From contig NZ_CP029190.1 of the NCBI RefSeq assembly GCF_008642295.1, positions 5,625,501 to 5,689,500 of the forward strand: DNA of 64,000 nucleotides, given 5' to 3'. Shown one piece after another: positions 21,621 to 29,347 of this stretch. The DNA comes from Streptomyces venezuelae. GTDB lineage: Bacteria > Actinomycetota > Actinomycetes > Streptomycetales > Streptomycetaceae. Every line of letters begins with the position of its first letter. Positions within the stretch are counted from its first letter, which is position 1. The notes under the pieces are model-generated. The model searched no databases, was not told the origin of the DNA, and saw only the letters and a program-made list of their open reading frames with translations. The translations under genes were made by a program, and so were the position numbers.

Positions 21621-23066
21621 TCAGACCAGTCGGCGTATCTCGCCGCGCACGCGGTAGAAGCCCCCGGAGGCCGGGTGCAGACCGTCCACCACATAGCGGG
21701 CCCCGGCCTCCCGGATCCCGCGCGGGAACTGCACGTTCCACGAGGACTCGAAGCCGCCCGAGACCACCTGCACCCGCAGCCGCCCGCCCTGCTGGACGCA
21801 CTCCACCACCACACCGCCCGCCGGCGCCGCCGCTGCCGACACCGTCGCCACCGCAGCCGCCGACACCGCCGGGGTGTAGACGGGCAGCGCCGCCGCCGAC
21901 TTCACGTCCACCGCCGTCGGCACCGTGCCCTGCTGGGCCGCGGCGATCGCCGCCTCGCTCGCGTCCACGCACACCAGCGAGCCGTCCGTGGTCACCAGGT
22001 ACAGCCGCTCGTCCAGGTACTGCATCGACAGCGCGGAACCACTGCCGGTGCCCAGCTTCCACAGCCGCCGCCCGTCGGCATCGAAGCAGTACACCGAGGA
22101 GCTGGAGTCACCGGCGAACACATGCCGGCCGTCCGGCGAGGTCGCACACGAGTACACCGCCGCATCGCACCGGTACGAGGCCTCGATCGCGCCCGTCGCC
22201 TTCGACAGCCGCTGCACCGCGTTGCGGCCCGTCCCCGCATACACCGTGTGCTCCTCCTGCCAGCCGAACAGCACCCCGCCGTTGGTCGCGGTGTGCCACA
22301 ACTCCGCACCGCCGTCCGCCGCGTACGCCGTCACGCCCGACGTGTGGCCGTGGTAGACCGCCCGGTCGTCGGCCCGCACCATCCAGGCGTGGTTGCCACC
22401 GGACTTGCGGGACCACTGGAACTCCTCCTCGTGGTCGATGACCGTCAGGCCGCCGCCCGCGTCGGAGACGTGCAGCACGCCCTCGCGGATGTCCAGCCAG
22501 AAGATGTCCACGTCCGGCGCGATGTCATAGGCACCGAAGGGGACCTTCGCCGACAGGTCGTACACCGTGCCGTCGTCGCAGCCCGCGTAGATCCAGAACT
22601 CGTCCGCCACCAGGCACTTCACCCCGTCCGGAAGCGAATACCGGGCCAGCACCTCGCCGCCGTGGCTCAACGTGTACACGTCCCCGGACTGGTTGCCGAC
22701 CCAGCAGCGGTCCTCGTCCACATGGATCCCGAAGGCCGCGGCGCCGGTGCGGAAGCGCCACAGCACCGGGGCCACCGCACGCGCCGTGGACGGCGCCGAG
22801 GCGACCTGGCGGCGGGTCACCGACCGCGGGGCCCGCTGTCCCTGCACGGCCGGCGCGTATCCCTTGCGGACCTTCTCGCCGATCTTCTTCGCGGCGGCGG
22901 CCCGGGCCTTCTCGGCCGTGGGGAACGAGGAGTTCTGCATCTGGCCGTCCGCGCCGATCCGGCCGTACCGCACGGTGACGGCCGTGCCGTCCACCGTCAC
23001 CTCGTAGAACTTGTGTGCACCGCCGCCGTCCTGCGACAGCTCCAGATACGTGGTCTCGCGAGCCAT
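21621..23066 (-). CDS. WGR domain protein with PQQ/WD-like beta-propeller
   Basis: 481 aa, GGGAGGGG upstream. Residues 1-85 form a WGR domain (YLELSQDGGGAHKFYEVTVD; VRYGRIGADGQMQ - the W-G-R core reads Y-G-R here, as in MolR-like members). From about 95 to 380 repeated segments of the form WVGNQSGDVYTLSHGGEVLA, YAGCDDGTVYDLS, FAGDSSSSVYCFDADGRRLWKL and LVTTDGSLVCVDASE mark a beta-propeller. The Ala/Val-rich C-terminus ends in a small beta domain. WGR domains bind nucleic acid in PARPs and MolR; the propeller suggests protein or ligand sensing. No enzymatic motif is visible. No signal peptide, so cytoplasmic. Confidence 0.85.
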   Translation of the reverse strand: MARETTYLELSQDGGGAHKFYEVTVDGTAVTVRYGRIGADGQMQNSSFPTAEKARAAAAKKIGEKVRKGYAPAVQGQRAPRSVTRRQVASAPSTARAVAPVLWRFRTGAAAFGIHVDEDRCWVGNQSGDVYTLSHGGEVLARYSLPDGVKCLVADEFWIYAGCDDGTVYDLSAKVPFGAYDIAPDVDIFWLDIREGVLHVSDAGGGLTVIDHEEEFQWSRKSGGNHAWMVRADDRAVYHGHTSGVTAYAADGGAELWHTATNGGVLFGWQEEHTVYAGTGRNAVQRLSKATGAIEASYRCDAAVYSCATSPDGRHVFAGDSSSSVYCFDADGRRLWKLGTGSGSALSMQYLDERLYLVTTDGSLVCVDASEAAIAAAQQGTVPTAVDVKSAAALPVYTPAVSAAAVATVSAAAAPAGGVVVECVQQGGRLRVQVVSGGFESSWNVQFPRGIREAGARYVVDGLHPASGGFYRVRGEIRRLV

Positions 23067-23158
23067 GACAGACCCCTCCCCAAGGCCGGGCCCGACGGCT
23101 CTGTCCCGCCGGTGATCCCTCGTGAAAAACGCTACGGCGCAGCACTGACAATGGCCTG

Positions 23159-23809
23159 GTGCAGAAGCTGGAAGCGATCACCTGGGAGCGGCTGGCCGAG
23201 CGGACCGCGGGCCACCTGGACGAACGGGACACCGGCGGCGACCGGTTGAGAGTGGCCGTCGACGGCGCCCCGGCCGCCGGGACCGGCCGGCTGGCCGGGC
23301 TGCTCGCGGACGCACTGCGGCTGCGCGGCCGTTCGGTGCTGACCGTGGCCGCCGAGGGGTTCCTGCGACCCGCCTCGCTCCGCTTCGAGCACGGCCGGCA
23401 GGACGTCGACTCCTACCTCGGCGGCTGGTACGACACGGCCGCGCTCTGGCGGGAGGTCTTCGGCCCGCTGGAGCCCGGCGGCACCGGACGAGTGCTGCCC
23501 GATCTGTGGGATCCGGTCACCGACCGGGCCACCCGCAGCCCGTACGCGGAACTCCCGCCGGGCGGCGTGCTGATCCTGCACGGCCCGCTGCTGCTGGGCC
23601 ACTGGTTCCCGTTCGACTTCACCGCGCACATCGCGCTCTCCCCGGGCGCGCTCGCCCGCCGCACCGAGGAGTCCGAGCGCTGGACCCTGCCCGCCTTCGC
23701 CCGCTACGAGGCCGAGACCGGCCCCGCCGAGGCCGCCGACACCCTGATCCGCGCCGACGACCCCCGCCGGCCCGCCTGGACCGGCCTCCCCGGCACCCGC
23801 CCGGCCTGA
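23159..23809 (+). CDS. Uridine kinase-like P-loop protein with degenerate Walker A
   Basis: 216 aa, GTG start. Annotated homologues are called uridine kinase. The expected GxxxxGK(S/T) loop reads GAPAAGTGRLAGLLADAL (about 36-53): the invariant Lys is absent, so nucleotide hydrolysis is doubtful. The rest keeps family features: SVLTVAAEGFLRPASLRFEH, DVDSYLGGWYDTAALWREVF and LILHGPLLLGHWFPFDFTAHIAL. No Shine-Dalgarno; GACAAT lies 6 nt upstream, suggesting leaderless expression. Divergent from the WGR gene (92 bp apart), convergent with the pseudouridine kinase. Confidence 0.72.
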   Translation: MQKLEAITWERLAERTAGHLDERDTGGDRLRVAVDGAPAAGTGRLAGLLADALRLRGRSVLTVAAEGFLRPASLRFEHGRQDVDSYLGGWYDTAALWREVFGPLEPGGTGRVLPDLWDPVTDRATRSPYAELPPGGVLILHGPLLLGHWFPFDFTAHIALSPGALARRTEESERWTLPAFARYEAETGPAEAADTLIRADDPRRPAWTGLPGTRPA

Positions 23810-23855
23810 CCCGGGCTGACCGGCATGAACCGGGGGCTGCGTACGGGACCGGGGG

Positions 23856-24740
23856 CTACGGACGCCCGCCCGGCCGGGTGACCGCCCGCGCCGCGGCCCG
23901 GCAGCCGGCCCGGGCCGCCTCGGCGGGCGGTGCGCCGGCCAGCCGGGCCGCCAGGAAGCCGCCGGTGAAGGCGTCTCCCGCGCCGGTGGTGTCCACCGCC
24001 CGGGCGGGCTCCGCCGGGACGTCCGCGGTCACCGTGCCCGCCTCCGCGACCAGCGCACCGGCCACGCCCCGGGTGACCACCACCAGCGGAAAGCGCAGGC
24101 TGAGGGCCGCGGCTGCCTCCGCGGCGTCCGCGGTGCCGGCCAGCAGCCGGGCCTCGTCCTCGTTGGGCAGCAGGACCGCAACCCCGTCCACCGCACTGAG
24201 GAAACGTTTCACTCCCAGAGAGTGGAGAAACCCGGCCGAAGCCGGATCCACACTCACCGGCACCCCGCGCGCCCGCGCCGCCCGCAGCGCCACCCCGGCC
24301 AGCTCGCGGCTGCCGTCGGCGAAGTACAGATAGCCCGACAGATGCAGATGGGCCACCCCGTCCAGCAGCGAGGGAGTCCAGTCGGCCGGACACAGCCGCA
24401 GTGCGGCCCCGCTGTCCGTCAGGAAGGTGCGCTCCGCATCCCTGCCGACCAGCGCCACCACCGTCCCGGTCGGCGCCACCGGGTCGACCACCAGCTGCGC
24501 CCGCACCCCCGCCGCCGCCAGCGCGCGCTCGTGCCAGGCCGCCGACTCCCTGCCCACCCGGGCCAGCAGCCGGACCTCCGCCGCCCCCGTACGGGCGGCC
24601 CAGCAGGCCGCATTGGCCCCCGCACCGCCCGGCATCGTACGGATGCGGGCCGCGGTGTCGGTGGCCGGGGCGAGGGGTTCCGCATGCATCGCGACCACAT
24701 CCGTCACCACGTCCCCGACCACCAGCAGGGCTCCGCTCAC
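23856..24740 (-). CDS. psuK: PfkB-family kinase, probable pseudouridine kinase
   Basis: 294 aa. GTG start at 24740 overlaps the psuG stop by 4 bp. PfkB features are the N-terminal MPGGAGANAACWAARTG (sugar-binding and GG switch), and the C-terminal signature DTTGAGDAFTGGFLAARLAG (about 245-264) with the catalytic Asp. The position directly behind psuG supports phosphorylation of pseudouridine to pseudouridine 5'-phosphate, the step before C-glycosidic cleavage. PfkB substrate cannot be read from sequence alone, so the name rests on context. Confidence 0.82.
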   Translation of the reverse strand: MSGALLVVGDVVTDVVAMHAEPLAPATDTAARIRTMPGGAGANAACWAARTGAAEVRLLARVGRESAAWHERALAAAGVRAQLVVDPVAPTGTVVALVGRDAERTFLTDSGAALRLCPADWTPSLLDGVAHLHLSGYLYFADGSRELAGVALRAARARGVPVSVDPASAGFLHSLGVKRFLSAVDGVAVLLPNEDEARLLAGTADAAEAAAALSLRFPLVVVTRGVAGALVAEAGTVTADVPAEPARAVDTTGAGDAFTGGFLAARLAGAPPAEAARAGCRAAARAVTRPGGRP

Positions 24741-25687
24741 CGGCCCGCCCAGGCCGCCGCGATCCGCGCGCCCAGCCGCACATTGCCGCGCACCGCCGCC
24801 AGGTTCGCCTCCAGCGAGGCCCCGCCGGTCGCCCGTACCAGGAATCCCAGGAGGAAGGGGGTCACCGCCTGCCCGGTGACGCCCCGCTCCCGGCACTCGG
24901 CCAGCGCCTCCGCCAGCACCCGGTCGTGCAGCGCCGGATCCAGTTGTTCCGCCTCGGCCACCGGGTTGGCCACCAGAACCGCCGACTCCGGTCCGGCCAG
25001 CAGGTCCTGAGCGGCCATCACCGCCGCCACCTCCTCCGGGTCCCGCGCCGTCCAGTCCACCGGCAGCCCGGAATCGGCCAGGTAGAACCCGGGGAAGCGG
25101 TCGGTCCGGTAGCCCAGTACCGTCACCCCCAGCGTCTCCAGCCGCTGCAGCGTGGCCGGCACGTCCAGGATCGACTTCACCCCCGCGCACACCACCGTGA
25201 TCCGGGTCCGGGCCAGCAGCGCCAGATCCGCCGACTCGTCCTGGCTGTGCGCCCATTCCCGGTGTACGCCGCCCAGCCCGCCGGTCGCGAACACCCGCAG
25301 CCCGGCCCGCGCGGCCAGGAAGGCCGTAGCGGACACCGTGGTCGCGCCCGTGGCCCCCGAGGCGATGGCCGGCGCCAGATCCCGGTGGCCGAGCTTCCGC
25401 ACGCCCTCCCCGCCCCCACCCCCGGCCCCGTCCGCGCCCGCGATCCGCTCCAGCTGCGCCTTGTCGAGGCCGACCCGGGGCACCCCGTCGAGCACCGCGA
25501 CCGTGGCCGGCACCGCCCCCTCCGCCCGGACCAGCGCCTCCAGTTCGGCGCCCACCGCCAGATTGCGGGGGCGCGGCAGACCGTGCGCGATGATCGTCGA
25601 TTCGAGCGCGACCACCGGCTGCCGCCGGTCGAGCGCCTCCCGTACCTCTTCCGACACGACGGGGACCGCTGAGTGCTGTTGTGGCAT
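24737..25687 (-). CDS. psuG: Pseudouridine-5'-phosphate glycosidase
   Basis: 316 aa from the ATG at 25687 (GGATGGGG just upstream); an ATG 12 bp earlier at 25699 is also possible. Diagnostic motifs: VVALESTIIAHGLPRPRNL (about 25-43), GHRDLAPAIASGATGATTVS (about 100-119, catalytic Lys region), FATGGLGGVHREWAHSQDES (about 130-149) and VVCAGVKSILDVPATLQRLE. The enzyme cleaves the C-C glycosidic bond of pseudouridine 5'-phosphate to uracil and ribose 5-phosphate. Length is normal. The pfkB kinase is translationally coupled downstream, making a salvage operon for tRNA/rRNA breakdown products. Confidence 0.93.
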   Translation of the reverse strand: MPQQHSAVPVVSEEVREALDRRQPVVALESTIIAHGLPRPRNLAVGAELEALVRAEGAVPATVAVLDGVPRVGLDKAQLERIAGADGAGGGGGEGVRKLGHRDLAPAIASGATGATTVSATAFLAARAGLRVFATGGLGGVHREWAHSQDESADLALLARTRITVVCAGVKSILDVPATLQRLETLGVTVLGYRTDRFPGFYLADSGLPVDWTARDPEEVAAVMAAQDLLAGPESAVLVANPVAEAEQLDPALHDRVLAEALAECRERGVTGQAVTPFLLGFLVRATGGASLEANLAAVRGNVRLGARIAAAWAGR

Positions 25688-25833
25688 GTCCCCATCCATG
25701 GCACGGCAGCCCGGCCCCCAAACACCCTCCCCCGCCGGCTGTCCGAGAAGGGCAACCTAAGGTCGACAAGGTGACGCGCCCGGAACCGCGATCGTGGACG
25801 ATGTGGTGCCCCTGGCCGCCGGTCCTGCCGGGC

Positions 25834-25839
25834 TAGGGT
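25834..25839 (+). promoter_or_regulatory. TAGGGT -10 element, probably leaderless transcript
   Basis: TAGGGT lies 8 nt before the ATG at 25848, with no Shine-Dalgarno in between. The same hexamer precedes several other starts in this window. Confidence 0.45.
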
Positions 25840-25847
25840 GACCCGCC

Positions 25848-26231
25848 ATGAGCACCAGTGATCACACCGCCGCCCCCGGCCCCGCCTCCTTCACCGTCAC
25901 CGTCGCCGACGTCCCGGACGCCGAACTGGAGGTGGAGGACCTCGACCCCGGGCAGATCCTCTCCGGCTCGCCCGTGGTGACCGGCAAGGTGCTCTGGGAG
26001 TCCGCGGACGGCAAGCAGCTGCGCGGCATCTGGCAGATCACCCCTGGGGTGGTCACCGACACCGAGGCCAGTGAGCTGTTCGTGGTCGTCTCCGGCCGCG
26101 CCACCATCGAGGTGGAGGGCGGCCCCACCCTGGAGGTCGGCCCCGGCTCGGCCTGCGTGCTGCGCGAGGGCGACCGCACCACCTGGACCGTCCACGAGAC
26201 GCTGCGCAAGGCCTACCACATCAGTCTGTGA
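25848..26231 (+). CDS. Small cupin protein (Cupin_3/DUF861-like)
   Basis: 127 aa. The barrel runs from about 45 to 125: GKVLWESADGKQLRGIWQIT, then TDTEASELFVVVSGRATIEV (motif 1 region), GGPTLEVGPGSACVLREGDR (PGD/G-like turn) and [17 protein letters not shown] (C-terminal strand). This matches the Cupin_3 type, whose best known member is ureidoglycolate-related; the activity here is unknown. Metal-binding residues are few. The 3' end overlaps the convergent MFS gene by 11 bp. Confidence 0.8.
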   Translation: MSTSDHTAAPGPASFTVTVADVPDAELEVEDLDPGQILSGSPVVTGKVLWESADGKQLRGIWQITPGVVTDTEASELFVVVSGRATIEVEGGPTLEVGPGSACVLREGDRTTWTVHETLRKAYHISL

Positions 26232-27504
26232 CGGGCCGCCGCCGTACGGTGAACAGGGCCAGCACCGCCAGCGGGATCAGCAGCGCCGCACCGATGGCAT
26301 TCAGCCAGCCGTAGCCGGCCTGGGCCACCACCAGGCCGGCCGCGGCACCGCCGAGCCCGGCGGCGGTGTTCATGCTGAGGTCCGAGAGGCCCTGGACGGC
26401 GGCCCGGGCCGGCTGCGGCACCGAGTCGGTGAGCAGCGCCGACCCGGAGACCAGCCCGGCCGACCAGCCCAGGCCGAGCAGGAACAGGCCCGCCGCGGTC
26501 TGCCCGTGGCTGGGTCCGGCGGTACCGGCGAGCAGCGCGGCGAGGCAGAGCAGCCCCGCGGCCAGGCCGATCACCGACAGCCGGCCGATCCGGTCCGCGA
26601 GCAGGCCCATCAGCGGCGAGAAGGCGAACATGCCCGCGATGTGCCCGCTGATCACCAGGCCGATCAGGTCCAGGGAAGCCCCGTGGTGGCTCAGGTCCAG
26701 CGGGGTCATCACCATGATCGACACCATGGTGGTGTGCGAGACGGTCACCGTGACCAGCGCCAGCCGGGCCCGCGGCGACGCCTTCACGGCGGCCATCCCG
26801 GCCCGCAGCGACCGGGCCTCCGCAGCCTGCTCCGCCGGTTCGGCCAGGGCACGGGCGGTCAGCAGCGGGTCGGGGCGCAGCAGTACGGCGATCAGCGCGG
26901 CGGTGATCAGGAAGATGCCGGCGGCCCACAGGAAGGGGCCCGCCGTCTCGGGTATGGAGGTGCCGGCGAAACTGCGGCTGGCCGGAGCGGACAGGTTGGG
27001 GCCCAGCACCGCGCCCAGGGTGGTGGCCCAGACCACGGTGGAGATCGCCCGGCCCCGGTGGTCGGGCGAGGCCAGGTCGGCGGCGGCGAACCGGGCCTGC
27101 AGGTTCGCGGAGGAGGCGGCGCCGAAGGCGGCCATGCCGAGCAGCAGCAGCGGGAAGTTCCCGATCACGGCGGCCAGCACCACCACGCCCGCGCCCACTG
27201 CGCCGATCAGGTAGGCGAGGACCAGGCCGGGGCGCCGCCCGCGCCGGGTCATCAGGGCGGCGAGCGGCAGCGAGAGTATGGCCGTGCCGGCCACGGAGGC
27301 ACTGGAGGCCAGTCCGGACAGCGCCTCGCTGCCGCTGATCTCGGTGGCCATCACCGGCGCCAGGGCGATGCTGATCGGCACGCCCAGGCCGCCGATGACC
27401 TGGCTGGTCATGAGGACGGCCCGGGTACGGCGCTGGAGCCCCGGGACGTCTTCTGGCGAGACGGCCGGAGCGGTGTGCGGTGCCTTGGCGGCGCTGGTGT
27501 TCAC
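26221..27504 (-). CDS. Major facilitator superfamily transporter
   Basis: 427 aa, GTG start at 27504. Twelve hydrophobic segments are visible, with the intracellular MFS motif [20 protein letters not shown] between helices 2 and 3 and its half-repeat [18 protein letters not shown] between helices 8 and 9. It is a drug-efflux-type permease; cargo unknown. An Ala/Glu-rich loop ([20 protein letters not shown]) separates the halves. No regulator is linked. The 94 bp to the ogt gene holds a perfect 16 bp palindrome and three 10 bp repeats (27544-27590). Confidence 0.87.
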   Translation of the reverse strand: MNTSAAKAPHTAPAVSPEDVPGLQRRTRAVLMTSQVIGGLGVPISIALAPVMATEISGSEALSGLASSASVAGTAILSLPLAALMTRRGRRPGLVLAYLIGAVGAGVVVLAAVIGNFPLLLLGMAAFGAASSANLQARFAAADLASPDHRGRAISTVVWATTLGAVLGPNLSAPASRSFAGTSIPETAGPFLWAAGIFLITAALIAVLLRPDPLLTARALAEPAEQAAEARSLRAGMAAVKASPRARLALVTVTVSHTTMVSIMVMTPLDLSHHGASLDLIGLVISGHIAGMFAFSPLMGLLADRIGRLSVIGLAAGLLCLAALLAGTAGPSHGQTAAGLFLLGLGWSAGLVSGSALLTDSVPQPARAAVQGLSDLSMNTAAGLGGAAAGLVVAQAGYGWLNAIGAALLIPLAVLALFTVRRRPVTD

Positions 27505-27543
27505 CGATGCAGTTTCGCACCCGGGGCTGCACGGTGTAACGGC

Positions 27544-27559
27544 CTGTGGATATCCACAG
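27544..27559. promoter_or_regulatory. Perfect 16 bp palindrome with DnaA-box-like halves
   Basis: CTGTGGATATCCACAG is exactly self-complementary; each half (TGTGGATA) resembles a DnaA box. It lies between the MFS start (27504) and the ogt stop (27599), both on the minus strand. Confidence 0.55.
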
Positions 27560-27560
27560 A

Positions 27561-27590
27561 CAACCGCAGGCAACCGCAGACAACCGCGCA
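27561..27590 (+). repeat. Three 10 bp tandem repeats beside the palindrome
   Basis: CAACCGCAGG, CAACCGCAGA and CAACCGCGCA follow one another directly. In the orientation of the MFS gene they lie upstream of its start. Confidence 0.8.
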
Positions 27591-27598
27591 CACCAGGC

Positions 27599-28168
27599 TC
27601 AGAACAGCGGCTGGGGCAGCACGCCCTCCAGGGCCAGCAGGGCCCGCTTGGTCTCCACACCGCCGCCGAATCCGCCGATCCCGCCGTCGTTCTCCACCAC
27701 CCGGTGGCAGGGCACCACCACCGGCAGCGGGTTCGACCCCATGGCCGCGCCCACCGCCTGGGCCGCACCCGGCTGCCCGACCCGGGCGGCCAGCTCTCCG
27801 TACCCCACCACCGATCCGTACGGCACCGAGCTCGCCAGCTCGCGCAGCACCAGGCGGTTGAACCCGGCCGAGAGCCGCCAGTCCAGGGGCAGGTCGAAGC
27901 GCCGCAGGCTGCCCGCGAAATAGGCCTCCAGCTGGCGTATCGGCTCGGCGAGCAGCACTTCCCGGCCCCGGTCCGGGCGCCAGGCGTCGGCGCCGAGCCG
28001 GGAGACGAGCGGATCGGCGGGATCCGCCTGCTCCGGATCGGCATGGAACTCCACCCGGACCAGACCCTGCTCGGTCGCGGCCAGGAAGAGCGGACCGATG
28101 TCGCTCGCGACCACGGTCCACTCGAGGCGCGGCCCGTTCGGCCGCTCGCTGCTGTCTACGTTGCCCAC
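27599..28168 (-). CDS. ogt: Methylated-DNA--protein-cysteine methyltransferase (Ogt/AGT)
   Basis: 189 aa. The active-site motif is [10 protein letters not shown] (Cys about 153), with the upstream helix-turn-helix arginine-finger region [20 protein letters not shown]. This enzyme removes alkyl groups from O6-alkylguanine onto its own cysteine. An N-terminal 70-residue domain precedes, as in Ogt. GTG start with no Shine-Dalgarno; TACCGT lies 6 nt upstream, so leaderless expression is likely. It is close to uvrB but on the opposite strand. Confidence 0.93.
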   Translation of the reverse strand: MGNVDSSERPNGPRLEWTVVASDIGPLFLAATEQGLVRVEFHADPEQADPADPLVSRLGADAWRPDRGREVLLAEPIRQLEAYFAGSLRRFDLPLDWRLSAGFNRLVLRELASSVPYGSVVGYGELAARVGQPGAAQAVGAAMGSNPLPVVVPCHRVVENDGGIGGFGGGVETKRALLALEGVLPQPLF

Positions 28169-28267
28169 GCATCCACGGTACGGCCGGCCACCGACACGGC
28201 CCGCCCAGGCCGCCCCCCAGGCCTGCCCCGGCCCGCCTCGGGCCGCTCCATGCGCCCGCGGCCCGGT

Positions 28268-29200
28268 TCAGAACCCGCCCACGGCCTCGCGGACCACGTC
28301 CGGGGCGTTGGTGATGATCCCGTCCACCCCCATCGCCTGGACCTTCCGGGCCACCGCCGGATCGTCCACGATCCAGGTGTCCACCTCCAGGGGCTCACCG
28401 TGGACGCCCCGCAGCGCGTGCACCGCCGCCACCCACTCGGCGGTGATCGTGGTGTGCCACGGGTTGATCCGGTCCGTGAACTCGGCGTACAGGGCCAGGT
28501 CCTCGGCTGCCGGAGTGCCCAGGAAGGCCGTGATCAGATCGGGCCGCAGGCTGTGCACCGTCCGCACGCAGTCCACGCTGAAGCTCTGCACCACCAGACG
28601 GTTCTCCACCTGCTGCTCGCCGAGCCAGCCGGCCTCCTCCAGGACCCGCAGGGTGTCCTGCTCGATCCCCGGGTACAGCTCCGGTTTCTTGATCTCCAGG
28701 AGCAGCTTCTGCTGGTTGAACCGCACCCGGTCGAGGTACTGGCGCAGGGTCGGCACCCGGGCGCCGGCGAACTGCGGTGTGAACCAGCTGCCCGCGTCGA
28801 GCCCGGCGATCTCGGCAGCCGTGAAGTCCGCGACCCGCCAGGGCTTGCGGTCCGGATACCGCGTCTCCACGTCCGTGGTCCGGGCGAGGGTGTCGTCGTG
28901 GATGACGACCAGCTCGCCGTCCTTGGTGCGCTGGACGTCGTTCTCCACCCAGTCGATGCCCAGGTCCTCGGCCAGGTCCACGGCCGCGAGGGTGTTCTCC
29001 GGGGCGTAGGCGGAAGCCCCCCGGTGGGCGTAGAGCACGGGCGCGCCGACCAGCCGTACCGGATCCCGCCCGGTGGCAGCGGCGGCAGTGGTGGATTCAC
29101 CGGATGCAGCGGCGGTGGCGGTCGTGGCGGGCCCGCCGCTCAGGACGAGGGCCCATCCCAGGAAGGCGGCTGCTGCCGCGGCCACGTGTCGTACGTACAT
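28268..29200 (-). CDS. Secreted glycerophosphodiester phosphodiesterase
   Basis: 310 aa. Signal peptide at 1-30, ATG preceded by AGGAGGGG. The GDPD TIM-barrel starts with [20 protein letters not shown] (catalytic HRG and E, about 57-76), followed by [20 protein letters not shown] (E-x-D metal-binding and HD) and the C-terminal [20 protein letters not shown] and GIITNAPDV. All key residues (His, Glu, Asp, His) are present. It hydrolyses glycerophosphodiesters to glycerol 3-phosphate and an alcohol outside the membrane, useful for phosphate scavenging. I see no PHO box. Divergent from uvrB. Confidence 0.92.
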   Translation of the reverse strand: MYVRHVAAAAAAFLGWALVLSGGPATTATAAASGESTTAAAATGRDPVRLVGAPVLYAHRGASAYAPENTLAAVDLAEDLGIDWVENDVQRTKDGELVVIHDDTLARTTDVETRYPDRKPWRVADFTAAEIAGLDAGSWFTPQFAGARVPTLRQYLDRVRFNQQKLLLEIKKPELYPGIEQDTLRVLEEAGWLGEQQVENRLVVQSFSVDCVRTVHSLRPDLITAFLGTPAAEDLALYAEFTDRINPWHTTITAEWVAAVHALRGVHGEPLEVDTWIVDDPAVARKVQAMGVDGIITNAPDVVREAVGGF

Positions 29201-29335
29201 GCGCTTCCCCTCCTGCTGTCACGGGTGACGGGTGCACTTGGTCGCGATCATGGGTTCGTGATCAACTGCCCGCCACCGAACTACGACAAACGGCCCACCC
29301 CGCCGCTTGGTGCCCGGCCTGTCAGTGGGGGGTCG

Positions 29336-29341
29336 TACGGT
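29336..29341 (+). promoter_or_regulatory. Candidate leaderless -10 element for uvrB
   Basis: TACGGT ends 6 nt before the ATG at 29348 and no Shine-Dalgarno is present. The region from 29201 to 29335 shows no SOS box (GAAC-N4-GTTC). Confidence 0.4.
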
Positions 29342-29347
29342 GGACTC

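Noticed and set aside
27544..27559. Possible chromosomal replication origin at the DnaA-box-like palindrome
   Set aside because: Only one box pair; no dnaA or dnaN is nearby and no cluster of boxes. A streptomycete oriC has many.
28280..29340. Extension of uvrB upstream to 27278 (1409-residue frame)
   Set aside because: The extra 690 codons are antisense to ogt and the GDPD gene. UvrB starts at the ATG at 29348 by homology of its N-terminus ([14 protein letters not shown]).
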